Both the position numbers and the translations under genes were made by a program. Shown piece by piece: positions 55,128 through 64,000 of a DNA stretch of 64,000 nt. The notes beneath the pieces are model-generated. The model was not told the DNA's origin, ran no database searches, and was given only the letters and a program-made list of their open reading frames with translations. Within the stretch, counting starts at the first letter, position 1, and every line of letters starts with the position of its first letter. The stretch comes from Raffaelea ambrosiae (Eukaryota > Ascomycota > Sordariomycetes > Ophiostomatales > Ophiostomataceae). The stretch covers positions 372,001-436,000 of the forward strand of contig PCDI01000001.1 in the NCBI GenBank assembly GCA_002778195.1, given 5' to 3'.

Positions 55128-55210
55128 TGCGTCGGCCGGGAATCGAACCCGGGGCTAATCGATTATCCGTTGAATGGCAACGATTAATTTTACCACTAAA
55201 CCACCGACGC
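55128..55210 (-). tRNA. tRNA-Gly (GCC) with a 12-base intron
   Basis: 83 bases on the minus strand; 71 after intron removal, the normal length of tRNA-Gly. The acceptor stem GCGTCGG pairs with CCGACGC and A is the discriminator. The anticodon stem AATCG/CGATT closes a loop with anticodon GCC. The T arm CCGGGTTCGATTCCCGG is intact and contains the B box. Twelve extra bases, TTCAACGGATAA (55174-55163), sit one base 3' of the anticodon, the canonical position for a spliced nuclear tRNA intron. Confidence 0.94.
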
Positions 55211-55713
55211 CGTTGAACAAGCGATGGTGTCGATCCGTCGCTATTGTGGGTTATGCCTTTGTAATCCGGGTGCCTCGTGGGGTCGGTGGAGTCGCTGCTG
55301 GAAAAAATGAGGCAAAACACAGCTAACACTCTCTGCGTTCCCTGCACCACGCTTGGAAGTTCCCAGGCCTAACAAGCCAGCAGCGGCATCAATTGAACGG
55401 GAAATGAGCTTACGGTGTACGGGTTTTCTGTTTGGGTCCGCACATTCTTGGTAACCCGATTTTCTTCTCGGCGTGTCTCCCGTCTTTATATGTGTGGTTT
55501 TCACTTGTTTCCTTCTGAATATTATGTGTAACCATGTTCGATCATTTTGACAACTTTAACGGAAATCCAGAATAAGGAACACCCGATGCCCTTTCCATAG
55601 GTACAATGAAGGTACAATGAATTGAAAAAAAACTAAGATACGCTTGCTTAAAAGAACGTACGCCTTCAATGTTCCACCACGCCAAACACGCTCGTTCTTG
55701 CGTTCCATCCTCC
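55211..55713. other. Intergenic between tRNA-Gly and the rhodopsin-like gene
   Basis: About 500 bases. A tandem pair of the 11-mer GGTACAATGAA occurs at 55600-55621. No gene supported. Confidence 0.5.
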
Positions 55714-57185
55714 TCAAAACGCTGCGCGAGTCGACTGCTTCACCTCATTGTACACCCGGATGCTGTGCAGCGGGATCGTGTCGCCGCTGTCATCGTCCGC
55801 ATCACACTTGGAGGCAAACGTGTTCACGCCCCCTCCGTGGGCTTTCGTGTCGGGCCGCAGATGCAGCGGGGCCGCGCTGCCCATGGACTGCGCCGCCTCC
55901 TTCTCCAGGTCCGAGTCGACATCGTCCGGCAGCCGGTAGAATGCCTTGCCCCGTCCGTCGTTGTTATTGCTGCTGAGATGTTGCACGGAACCCTCCCCTC
56001 TACCGACGGCGGCACTGCCGCCGATGGTCAAGTTGTCTCTGAAATTCGACCCGCTGGCTCCGGTCGGGCGGCTGCCGCCAGGCGTGGCGCCAGTCCGATG
56101 GGTGCGCAGGCCGTCGACCAGGCTGGAAAGACCTAGCACTCGTGTGCACTGCCGCATCAGAGGCAGAAGGGTCGGAAGGCACGCCGACACGATGCCTGCT
56201 GAAATTTCAATGGCCGTCCAGCCCACCGTAGGGGCGAGCGTGTATGTTGGGTCGGTGGACGAGTAGGTGAACAGAACACTGGTGCGGTACGCCGAGGCAA
56301 AGACGACGCTGCAGAGGTCAGCACATACCGAAAGACAGACATGCAGAGAAGGGGGGAGAGAAAAGAAAGAGATGCAAAAAAAAAAGAAAAAAAAGAGAAA
56401 CATACAAAAAGCCCAATCCAAACGCCACGGTCAGACCCAGCTTCTCAGCCGTGCGCAGCTGCAGCTTCCAGATCTGTGGAATGGGCAGCAGCAGGATGGC
56501 CAGATCAGTGAAGATGGTCGAGGCCGCGTTGGCAATCCAGGTGCCGACCTGGTTGATGCAGCGGCCGGGAATATCTGGGTACCAGAGCTTCTCCACCGGC
56601 ACGCAAATGAAGACGAAGATAAAGGTGATGGTCACCACCCACATCATGACGAAGATGCCCACCGCATACGCCATCTTCTTCATCAACGGGATGCGGAAGA
56701 TGCGGTAGTACATGAGCAACAACGACAGCTTCGTCCACCCGAGATTCCACGCATAAAAGATCTCGGCCACCACCAGCCATTTGGCCATCAGGACAATCTT
56801 GTCCGGTTCCACCAGGTCGGCGTGAATGCCCATACCGTTAGCGTACATGGCAAAGATGAAGCCAACCACCAACAGGTACCAGCCCTAGCCGACGTTGCGA
56901 GTTAGTGCCAACGGTCCGGCCAGCTAGCGGTCTCAATGCGATCGGCGTTTTCAGCCAACGCCGAGCAGCGAGGGCGTGGAAAAAAAAAAACGAGAGACCA
57001 ACCGTAGAAAAAAGAATCATCCAGTCATCCCACCACAGACTGCGTGTCTTGATGTGCCGGCTGGCCAGTCGAAGGGCCACCACCACCACCGTAAGTGTTG
57101 TCATTGCCGCCATCACCTTAACAACCCATGGCTGGATATCATGGGGATTGTGGCCGGCAAGGCCGGGAAGCTGAGACTCGGCCAT
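55714..57185 (-). CDS. Fungal rhodopsin-like seven-TM integral membrane protein (PTH11-related family)
   Basis: Exons 57185-57003, 56884-56406 and 56308-55714 on the minus strand give 418 residues. About seven hydrophobic segments fill the first 270 residues, followed by a 150-residue cytosolic tail. Family marks: PWVVKVMAAMTTLTVVVVALRLASR, RSLWWDDWMI (the DDW motif), AKWLVVAEIFYAWNLGWTKLSLLLMYYRIF, CVPVEKLWYPDIPGRCINQ, FTDLAILLLPIPQIWKLQLRTAEKLGLTVAFGLGFF, and VGWTAIEISAGIVSACLPTLLPL. These define the Fungal_rhodopsin/PTH11-like group, with some members acting as surface receptors. There is no N-terminal CFEM domain, so this is the CFEM-less class. Intron 1 has a GTTGGT donor; its acceptor CTAG follows a CTAAC branch-like site. 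The ligand is unknown. Confidence 0.85.
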
Positions 57186-58245
57186 GGCGGACGCCGCTCA
57201 GGGGGCCAAGTTGGCGGGAAAGAGGCAGATAAAGAGGGTGAAAACAGAACGAGTAGAGAACGGGAACAACGATAGGCAAAACATGAAAGAAAATGTCGAC
57301 GAACAACAACAGCAACAAACAACAAAAGAACGTATGGTAAAACTCCCAGCAGGAGAAAAGAGACAAAAAACCATGAGCAGCACCAACTCGATCTTGTATA
57401 AAACCAATGCCGCTGCCTCACGTTGCATTCTTGCAGCAAAACTGCCGGTTCTCTGTCGTATTCAGTTCTCACAGAACCATGTTGCCCCCATGGAGTGCTC
57501 GGACGTGGCCCGCAAGTGTCACTGCAGCACTGCTCTCCTCCGTACTAGCATTGATGCAGAGATGATAAGCCGACCGGCGGGGGCCAAGAATGGCTAGTTG
57601 AAGAACTGTTGAAGAAGTGTTCATGCTGTTTTTTTTCTTTCTCGCTTTATCCACATCTGCCCCATATAAACTGCCGTGTACTCGTACCAGCACTATCCAC
57701 ATCCTGGCTTCTGGTGTCCTGATGTGGTTTGGCCTGTTTGGGGCCGTTACGCTATTTGCATGGTCTGGAATAATCGACAGCGGCTTTTGCCAGAACGGAC
57801 AGCGGAAACACACCTTCTTTGAGACTCTGGTGGCGTTTTTCTCCTGTTTAGCTGGCTTGGCGGCTCTGTACTGTGTATGTATTTTCTTCCCCTATTTGCT
57901 TCCTTGACTGCTTCCTGCCATTCCGCAACTCCGTTCACCTAAAACTAACAAATTACGGTGGGCCTATTGGCCAGGCCGAGGCAAGTTCCATGCTGGACAG
58001 CACAGCGACAATGCGAAGAAGGCTATGCTCGTAGACCGGTGGCACGGACAGCACCCGCAGAGCAGATCCCTGGCCTACTGCAATAAAATAGGGACAGCGT
58101 CGCCGCCTCCTTTGCCTTTGACGTCTACGTGCTACCCTGGGCTTTTTGCTAAGAAAGATAGTTTCCTTCTTTCTCTGTCCCCCCTTCCTTCGCTCTGCCT
58201 CACTCTCTCTTCAAGACGCATCCTGTCTGCCCCTTCTCCCCCATC
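57186..58245. promoter_or_regulatory. Divergent promoter, rhodopsin-like / alpha-beta hydrolase
   Basis: About 1.06 kb. A plus-strand frame at 57623-57907 (ATG at 57623) would make a hydrophobic peptide of about 94 residues with two membrane-like segments; it has no known family and I do not call it. A 137-codon frame at 57184-57597 is rejected as low-complexity. Confidence 0.45.
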
Positions 58246-59248
58246 ATGGCTGCCGCTCAGACCGTCACCGTCCCGCATCTCGGCGGCATTTCTGCTGGCT
58301 ATCGCCTCTCGGGCGATCGTGTCGACCCCAGCAAGCCCACTGTCGTGCTGATCAACTCCATGTGCACGACCTCGTCGTTGTACAACTTGCAATTCGAGTC
58401 TACCGCCCTTACCGATGTTGTCAACTTGCTCGCCATCGAGCCCCTGGGCCACGGCGCCACCACGTGCCCGGTAGAGCACTTCACGTACTGGGACTCGGCT
58501 CTTATGGCTCTGCAGGTCATGGATGCGCTTCACGTTCCCAAGGCTTTTGCTCTGGGCACCAGCCAGGGCGGGTGGGTCGTTGTCCGCATGGCTCTGCTCG
58601 CCCCTGACAAGGTAACTAGTAACGCCTTACCAAGAATGATAAAAGGAAAAAAAGAAAAAAAAGGAAGCAAGAGAGCAAAAAAAAAAGTAAAAACTCACTC
58701 ACACCACCTACGAGTAGGTCTTGGGCCTTCTGCCACTCGGTACCTCGATGGACTACGAGTCGTCCGACTCGCGCTCCAAGGGCTGCTGGGACCCCAAGAC
58801 GCAGCTGATGCCCTTTTTTGACAAGTGGCACAGCCAGACTCCGACGCCTGACTTTGTCGTCGACGAAGTATGGCGCGGCATGGTGGCCTCGTTTGGCTTC
58901 AGCGGCACCGTGTCGCCCGAGACGGTCGCCTTTTGGGACCAGACCGTCAAGGACGTCTACTCGGGCGACGAGGGCCGCCGCAAGGTGCGTATGGCTCTGC
59001 TCTGCCTCATGGACCGCGACGGCCTGCTGCGCCGTCTGCGCGACATCCGCTGCCCCGTCTACTGGCTGCAGGGCACCGAGGACCCCGTCTACCGCCTGGT
59101 CGTGCCGGCCGAGCATATCAAGCTCTTCACCTCCTCGCCGGAAGCCACGTTGACACTGGTCGAGGGCGGTGGCCACTACCTCAATGCCACGAGCCCCAAG
59201 GAGACCGAGGCTGCCATCTTGAAGATGGTCCAAAAGTATGCCTCGTAG
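58246..59248 (+). CDS. Alpha/beta-hydrolase (3-oxoadipate enol-lactonase-like group)
   Basis: Exons 58246-58611 and 58718-59248 give 298 residues. The triad is complete: S106 in the nucleophile elbow GTSQGGW, D244 in LQGTEDPVY and H275 in VEGGGHYLN. VVLINSMCTTSSLYNLQF provides the oxyanion-hole loop and LLAIEPLGHGATT the usual strand-turn. VLGLLPLGTSMDYES follows the intron. This pattern belongs to Abhydrolase_1/6 enzymes such as enol-lactonases, C-C hydrolases and small esterases; fungal members of this exact type are often found next to secondary-metabolism or aromatic-degradation genes, but none is adjacent here. No signal peptide, hence cytosolic. The start lies in a good context (ATCATGG). 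The intron ends in an A-rich stretch with acceptor GAGTAG. Confidence 0.88.
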
Positions 59249-60970
59249 GAGGTTGGTTGTGAAGGAACTATCTGCGGGAGGGGGGGTACGAGTAGATGGC
59301 AGCCCGTGATACATGAAACAAATAAATCGATGGTGAATAGCATCTCGCGCCGTATTGCAGGGACACATCTTGAGGATCTGCGAGGGCCTAGCGCCGCAGG
59401 CGTCATGGGCCCGTAGATAATGCAACATTTAGATGGTAGAACAGACGGGATTTCCCACTTGAGGCATAATGCCATTTTTGAATGTCGGATAGGGTAAGGT
59501 ACTCGTACGAGGTACACCAGAAGTGAAGTGTGGAGCCATTGGGCATACATAGTACAGCAATGCGTAACTACAGCGGAGTAGCACACAGCGAAACTACGGC
59601 GCAGTACTACAGCGTAGTACTTTTGACCCATCTCAATGTTGCTGCCGATCGACCGCGAATCTCGTCATGCGTGACTAACCAGCATGACAGCCACCAGCCC
59701 ATTTGTTCTGCGACAACATGACAAGCAGCCATTGTACTATGTACACCGTTCTCGAGAATAGGCCCCTGTCCACACGCTATGAAATTAGTCGCAGACGGCG
59801 TCTAATCGTTCGCACTACAGGAATAGCACTAGGTACTGGTACTTTGTACTGGGGGGCCGTTCGGGCAGCGGTCCTCTGTTGATAAAGGTTAGGGGAATTA
59901 CTATGTATGTACAGAGTACTAGGCTTTAGGCCGAGGTAAGATACGTGCTATATACATAGTATACTAGTGCCCTCGTTAGTTTGTTTGAAAATTTGGGCAT
60001 TTTGTATGATCGGCATAATTCCTCTTATTTCCAACCTCGGCCGTTTCTCAACAACGAAAAGGGGCCGCAACAGCCGCACGGGACGGATCATAACCTGGCT
60101 TCCCGAACAACAGGACAAAGTTCGAATAAAACGGTCTGGCATATCCAAAGAGACATTGCCTGCGTGAGTGGTGGCTGCGCTAGCCATATTGGCCACATTT
60201 AGGAAGCCTACATGGATCTTTGGGTCTGAAAGTAAAAGGCTCTGGAAATTAATGGTAATACGAGTCATTCGATATGCTAAACTATCCCGACCTGCTGTGT
60301 TCTGCCATTCTGTTAAGCCTCGTTGCAGAATCCTTCGAGAGCTCGGGGGTCTGATCGTTGCTCCACCAGACTGCCATCGCTGGTTTTTGACAAGTTCAGC
60401 AATATACTATAGTAGCTTCTTCCTCGGCATACCACTATAAGTAGTGGAAAAACGAAAGGCCAAGGAAATTTGTGTATCCAGGACCTTCTGTCGAACCACC
60501 ACTAAAGCTATCTGACATCGATTCGGCCATAGCTGCAAACGAAGCAAAACCCAGAATGCACACCAACGCTACAAACCCATCCACAACTTCGCCTATACTA
60601 GAGCCTGTACCACAACTGTTTAAATACGCATTCAAATATATGTGCAGCAAATTTGACAGCTTAATTAGCCAACCACAAGAACCACTTGAAGGTGATAGTT
60701 TATGATTAATATAGACTGCTTTCGTTTTAGTTTACGGGGTCAATGAAGACAGAACCAAATAATAACGAATAAAACCAAGGTGGCAAACGAATACAAGGAA
60801 AGAAATCACTAGCCCCAAAACGTAACCTTTGCAACGTAATCAAATATGGATTAGAAGACACCCTATGCTGTACATGCAAGTATACTGTTTCGAGTGCCCG
60901 AAGTTTGGAGTTGAAGGACATCGTAGCCCCTTTAGACCAGTCATGAAAGACACAGCTCCGGCACCCAACT
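59249..60970. other. Intergenic with AGTAC/GTACT-rich block
   Basis: 1.7 kb. Between about 59495 and 59970 the palindromic core GTAC, mostly as AGTAC or GTACT, recurs more than ten times, often in larger near-palindromes such as GGTACTCGTACGAGGTACACC. The right half (60200-60900) is AT-rich with short open frames on both strands (for example 60435-60650 minus and 60472-60705 plus) that I do not support as genes. Confidence 0.5.
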
Positions 60971-62800
60971 TTACTCCGTCTTCTGCAGAGTCTCGCGGAA
61001 GGCTGATGGGCTCACTGCCGTCGCCTTGCCCTTCTCGTCTACATCGAACACAAACAGCGACGCACCTATGCCGCCGTACGTCACCGCATCTATGGACAAC
61101 CAGTCAGCACCTGTGAAGCCCACACCCGAGAACAGCGTCGGTCCCACGTTTGGTTGCCGCGCTGGCGCATCGTTGTCTGGCACCAACCGGAACGCTTGCT
61201 TGCCATGTGTCGCGTCCGAGATCGACGGCACCAGGCGCCAAGGGTGCGATCCCACGAACTTGGCAAGGTCCGAGGCCAACACGTCTGTCCCGTTGCTCGT
61301 CCACGATTTAATCACGAGGCCCGGACCGTCCAGCGCCGATGTCTGATTCACCACCAGAGAAAGCGACGCCTTCCGGGACGGATCCGTATAGGTGCCTGCA
61401 AAGGCGCGCGTTGCCTCACGCGCCGCCTGTGCCTCAAAGGCCGGCACCAGCGTGTTGGACACCAAATCGGCCACGGCCGCAGCAACATCAAACCGGTACG
61501 TCGTCTCGGCGGACGCCGACAACAGCGTGAAGCCCAGGTCGTAGTCCGGCAGCAGCACAAAAAAGGCGCTGTACGCACCCGAGTCGCCCGACTTCGTGTA
61601 CAGGTCGACAACCTTGCTATTGGCCAGCGTGTACCGGTGAATCTCCCACGGCGCACCCACCGAGTACTGCAGCCGGGCCGTGTGTGTCACTGGTTTCATC
61701 CACCGCCGCGTCGCCGCCGGCGACAGCAACGTCTCGTTCAAGATTCCCTTGCCCAGCTTAGCCAGATCGTTGATGGACGACAGAACGCCGCCAGACGACA
61801 CGAATACGCCCGTCGGAATATCAAAATAAGACGTAGGCGCGCCGGGGATCACGCAGCGGTCCCACAGTTCAGGCGGCGGCGTCATGGTGAAGGAGCTGGT
61901 CATGCTGAGGGGATCAAGAATGGACTTTTGGGCTAGGGCATCGTAGGTCTGGTTGGTCACGCTGGCCAAGGCGATGCCGAGCAATGAGAAACCATTGTTG
62001 GCATAACCAGGGGTCGTCCACGGAGCAAAAGCGGGAGGTCGGTTAGCCACACTCTCGAGGTATGGAACGGAAGGGCAGATGCTAGTGGAGGTTGACGCAT
62101 AAGCAAGGCACGCCGGGTTGAATAGGGGGTCACTGGGATCGTATGGTGGGAAACCCATAGAAACGGTGTCCGCCCTGCTGGCAAGGTAGAGCAGGTACAG
62201 CTCGGCGAGAGCGGGGAAGCCCTCCCGAGAAACGCCGCCAATTTGGGCCGCAAGGGCTCGTAAAGTAACATCCTGCCAGGCGACGGTGGAGGCCGGGTCG
62301 TCAGTACTGGGGTGAGCGGCAGCATACGCTGCCAGCGTGGGCAGGACATCCGCCAGCGAACGATCCCAGTCAGAGTCATCGAGGTTCAGGAGACCCGACA
62401 GGACGGTAAACAGTTTGGTGACGCTGGCGACGCGGTAGATGCTGTCGGCATCGACTGCATGGGTACCGTTGGGGGCCCGGACGGCTATCTCAGGCGCGGT
62501 GTAGTGATACTGCAGCTTAACCTCGGCCTCTGGGTCATGAAGAGAGTAGACACCGAGGGAGAAGGTCAAGTTGCTGAGGCCGGTGAGATAGAGCTCTTCG
62601 GGAAACTTGTCTGTCTTGCCAGCGGCATCGGCGTCGACGTAGTCCGCAAGACTGACAGACAAATTGCTGAATGCAAGAGCAACGATGCTTTCCGGGCTGG
62701 AAAGATCCTTCGGGGGTGCCCAGCTGGGACCGAGGAAGTCACCAAAAACCCATGGCAGGGAGGAGAGATGAACAAGAGAAGAAAACAAGGGAGACTTCAT
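60971..62800 (-). CDS. Secreted beta-lactamase-fold serine hydrolase
   Basis: Single exon, 609 residues, minus strand. The N-terminus SPLFSSLVHLSSLPWVFG is a signal peptide, and about seven NxS/T sites suggest glycosylation and secretion. The penicillin-binding-protein/class C beta-lactamase fold is marked by the nucleophile motif S126-V-T-K129 (IYRVASVTKLF), the Tyr motif Y266-A-N268 (GYANNGFSLLG), PPPELWDRCVIPG, VSSGGVLSSINDLAKLG and a C-terminal KSGDSGAYSAFFVLLPDYDLGFTLLS block. After residue about 460 there is an extra C-terminal beta-domain (AFAGTYTDPSRKASLSL), usual for fungal secreted relatives. Family members are peptidases, esterases or transesterases rather than antibiotic-resistance enzymes. 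Substrate unknown. The high GC3 and long uninterrupted frame make the model firm. Confidence 0.92.
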   Translation of the reverse strand: MKSPLFSSLVHLSSLPWVFGDFLGPSWAPPKDLSSPESIVALAFSNLSVSLADYVDADAAGKTDKFPEELYLTGLSNLTFSLGVYSLHDPEAEVKLQYHYTAPEIAVRAPNGTHAVDADSIYRVASVTKLFTVLSGLLNLDDSDWDRSLADVLPTLAAYAAAHPSTDDPASTVAWQDVTLRALAAQIGGVSREGFPALAELYLLYLASRADTVSMGFPPYDPSDPLFNPACLAYASTSTSICPSVPYLESVANRPPAFAPWTTPGYANNGFSLLGIALASVTNQTYDALAQKSILDPLSMTSSFTMTPPPELWDRCVIPGAPTSYFDIPTGVFVSSGGVLSSINDLAKLGKGILNETLLSPAATRRWMKPVTHTARLQYSVGAPWEIHRYTLANSKVVDLYTKSGDSGAYSAFFVLLPDYDLGFTLLSASAETTYRFDVAAAVADLVSNTLVPAFEAQAAREATRAFAGTYTDPSRKASLSLVVNQTSALDGPGLVIKSWTSNGTDVLASDLAKFVGSHPWRLVPSISDATHGKQAFRLVPDNDAPARQPNVGPTLFSGVGFTGADWLSIDAVTYGGIGASLFVFDVDEKGKATAVSPSAFRETLQKTE

Positions 62801-63769
62801 GGTTGGGGTCGTCAGTCGTAATAGCTCAGTCGATATCTGGAGAGCTGTTGACTCTGTTGGATATAGAACTCCTCTTTCTCAAGCTTGAACGAAGACTCGT
62901 CAACTTCTTAAATATGTCGGAGCCAGCCTTAACCCGTAGTTGCGACAACTGTTTGCAGCGTTCCTGCCCTCGGTCGGGCGAATATGTCCTCTCCCATGAG
63001 CCACAGACAGAATTAGTACAGCCGAGCAGGGAGACAGTAAGAATGCGCAGTAATCAGATACAGATCACAGCCGCAGTTCAGTCCTACAAATACTTGGATA
63101 TATGTGAAGATCCTGCCGATTTTCCCTAGTGGTCTAGCCCTCTTCGGCAGAACGCTGCGACAGCGAGAACACGATGGGAGAGTCTTCGTAATTATGAAAG
63201 ACTCCAGTCGCCAAGCACTAAAGTAAGCATACATGGCAAGGCAGGTCGTACTTCTCGCTTGAAAAGTTGGCAATGACGTCGGATTGGTAACCCAACCCAA
63301 CTGTTGGTCTGTTAGACCGTCATCGTCCCAACCTACAGCCTTCTTTCTCCACAGACCCACATCTTGGCGGACCGTCAACGCTAAACCCAAGTAGGCTCGA
63401 TGTGCCGCTCCGACACAGTATCGCCGTGTACGGTGTAAGCAATCTTCCAAGACCACTCTGCCTTGATGCTTCGTGGCTGTGCGGCGGACAACCACCAATC
63501 CCGTCGCACTTTCTACCCACAGGGCTGTTCACAGCTTGTCAGACAGGTGACAAGCCTTCGGTGCCGTTTCTTGCAGCCACACCGAGACTACCAGGACTAC
63601 CAGCAGACAAATATCAACCGCGTGGCTTGATTCTCCTCCTCATCTTCCCCCTCCCCCTCCCTCGTCCACCGCCCTATCCCGTCTCGCGATAAAACTCCGC
63701 CTGCACCGTTTGGGAAAGACGCAGCGCTATACTAATGAAAGCGTCACCGTTGCCAGCACCACTCTGGTC
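62801..63769. promoter_or_regulatory. Divergent intergenic, serine hydrolase / Zn cluster factor
   Basis: 970 bases between divergent starts; no supported gene. A C-rich pyrimidine stretch at about 63640-63680 lies before the transcription-factor ATG. Confidence 0.5.
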
Positions 63770-64000
63770 ATGCCTGGAGTCCCATCCGGTCGAGGCTGTA
63801 ATGGCTGCCGACGCCAAAAAAAGAAGGTGCGTTACCATGCCAAGCTGTCCATCGTCTCGTTTTTCACGGACTAGTACACCTCTATATTTGGCGTGGAATC
63901 CCGGGAGGAGGAGGAACGGAACAGATGAAACCATGGACGAGTAAGGGGCGGCTTATAGGGGGGTGGGGGGAGTATATGCCGGATCACTGTTTGGGCGCCG
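63770..64000 (+). CDS. Zn(II)2Cys6 transcription factor, first exon (continues beyond window)
   Basis: Exon 1 (63770-63826) reads MPGVPSGRGCNGCRRQKKK and ends at a 5' splice site AAG|GTGCGT. The MPGVPSGRGC start followed by C-x2-C-RxQKKK is the classic beginning of a fungal binuclear zinc-cluster DNA-binding domain; the third Cys should be the next residue, encoded by exon 2. No acceptor followed by a Cys codon is found before position 64000, so the intron either extends past the edge or has an acceptor I cannot see. Nothing of the linker, dimerisation region or middle-homology domain is visible, so the target genes are unknown. It is divergent from the secreted serine hydrolase and could control it. 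Confidence 0.75.

Noticed and set aside
60435..60705. Overlapping short open frames on both strands (71 and 77 codons)
   Set aside because: They are in AT-rich DNA, start with non-ATG or weak codons, and neither shows a motif or coding bias.
1..64000. CRISPR arrays, bacterial operons, insertion sequences and telomere repeats
   Set aside because: None seen; the genes have introns and nuclear tRNA genes, so the DNA is a chromosomal fungal segment.

Overview
The window is nuclear DNA from a filamentous ascomycete (Pezizomycotina, most likely a Sordariomycete). The evidence is internal. Genes lie on both strands and are split by about 40 short GT-AG introns, most of them 47 to 120 bases, often with a CTAAC-like branch site. 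Coding DNA is rich in G and C at third codon positions. The gene families are typical of this group: HET domain, hydrolase-NACHT NLR, LaeA-like methyltransferase, fungal rhodopsin-like membrane protein, Zn(II)2Cys6 factor and many MFS transporters. I cannot name the genus. I rebuilt exon structures by hand, checking frame continuity, splice sites and family motifs across every junction.

Layout. 1-7 kb: a kinesin cut by the left edge (minus) and an IFH1/CRF1-like ribosomal-protein-gene coregulator (plus) share a long divergent promoter. 7.85 kb: tRNA-His. 10-12 kb: a sugar/quinate-type MFS porter. 12.6-21.6 kb: an APH-fold protein lacking catalytic residues faces a fructosamine-3-kinase-like gene, which is divergent from a 1649-residue hydrolase-NACHT NLR. 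22-31 kb: a DHA1 exporter, an anion:cation symporter (ACS), an eight-exon LaeA-like methyltransferase and an amino-acid permease. 31.3-37.1 kb: almost 6 kb with no gene I can support.

37-41 kb: a secreted metallophosphatase and a dihydropyrimidinase/hydantoinase-like amidohydrolase. 42-46 kb: a small orphan protein and a HET-domain protein. 46-51 kb: an HSL-type esterase and an Ish1/Msc1 stress protein with a palindromic CRE upstream. 50.8-54.9 kb: a second ACS transporter divergent from a Gfo/Idh/MocA dehydrogenase. 55.1 kb: tRNA-Gly with a 12-base intron. 55.7-62.8 kb: a seven-TM rhodopsin-like protein, an alpha/beta hydrolase and a secreted beta-lactamase-fold hydrolase. The right edge cuts a Zn(II)2Cys6 factor just after its first exon.

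How the genes fit together. Most of the window is accessory metabolism and sensing: six transporters, four hydrolases, a dehydrogenase, a methyltransferase and a candidate surface receptor. Two genes belong to fungal non-self recognition families (NLR and HET). Nothing proves a single biosynthetic cluster, and there is no polyketide or peptide synthase. The best candidate functional pair is the ACS transporter with the Gfo/Idh/MocA dehydrogenase. The most unusual proteins are the catalytically altered APH-like protein and the neighbouring NLR. I saw no transposon, CRISPR array or telomeric repeat.
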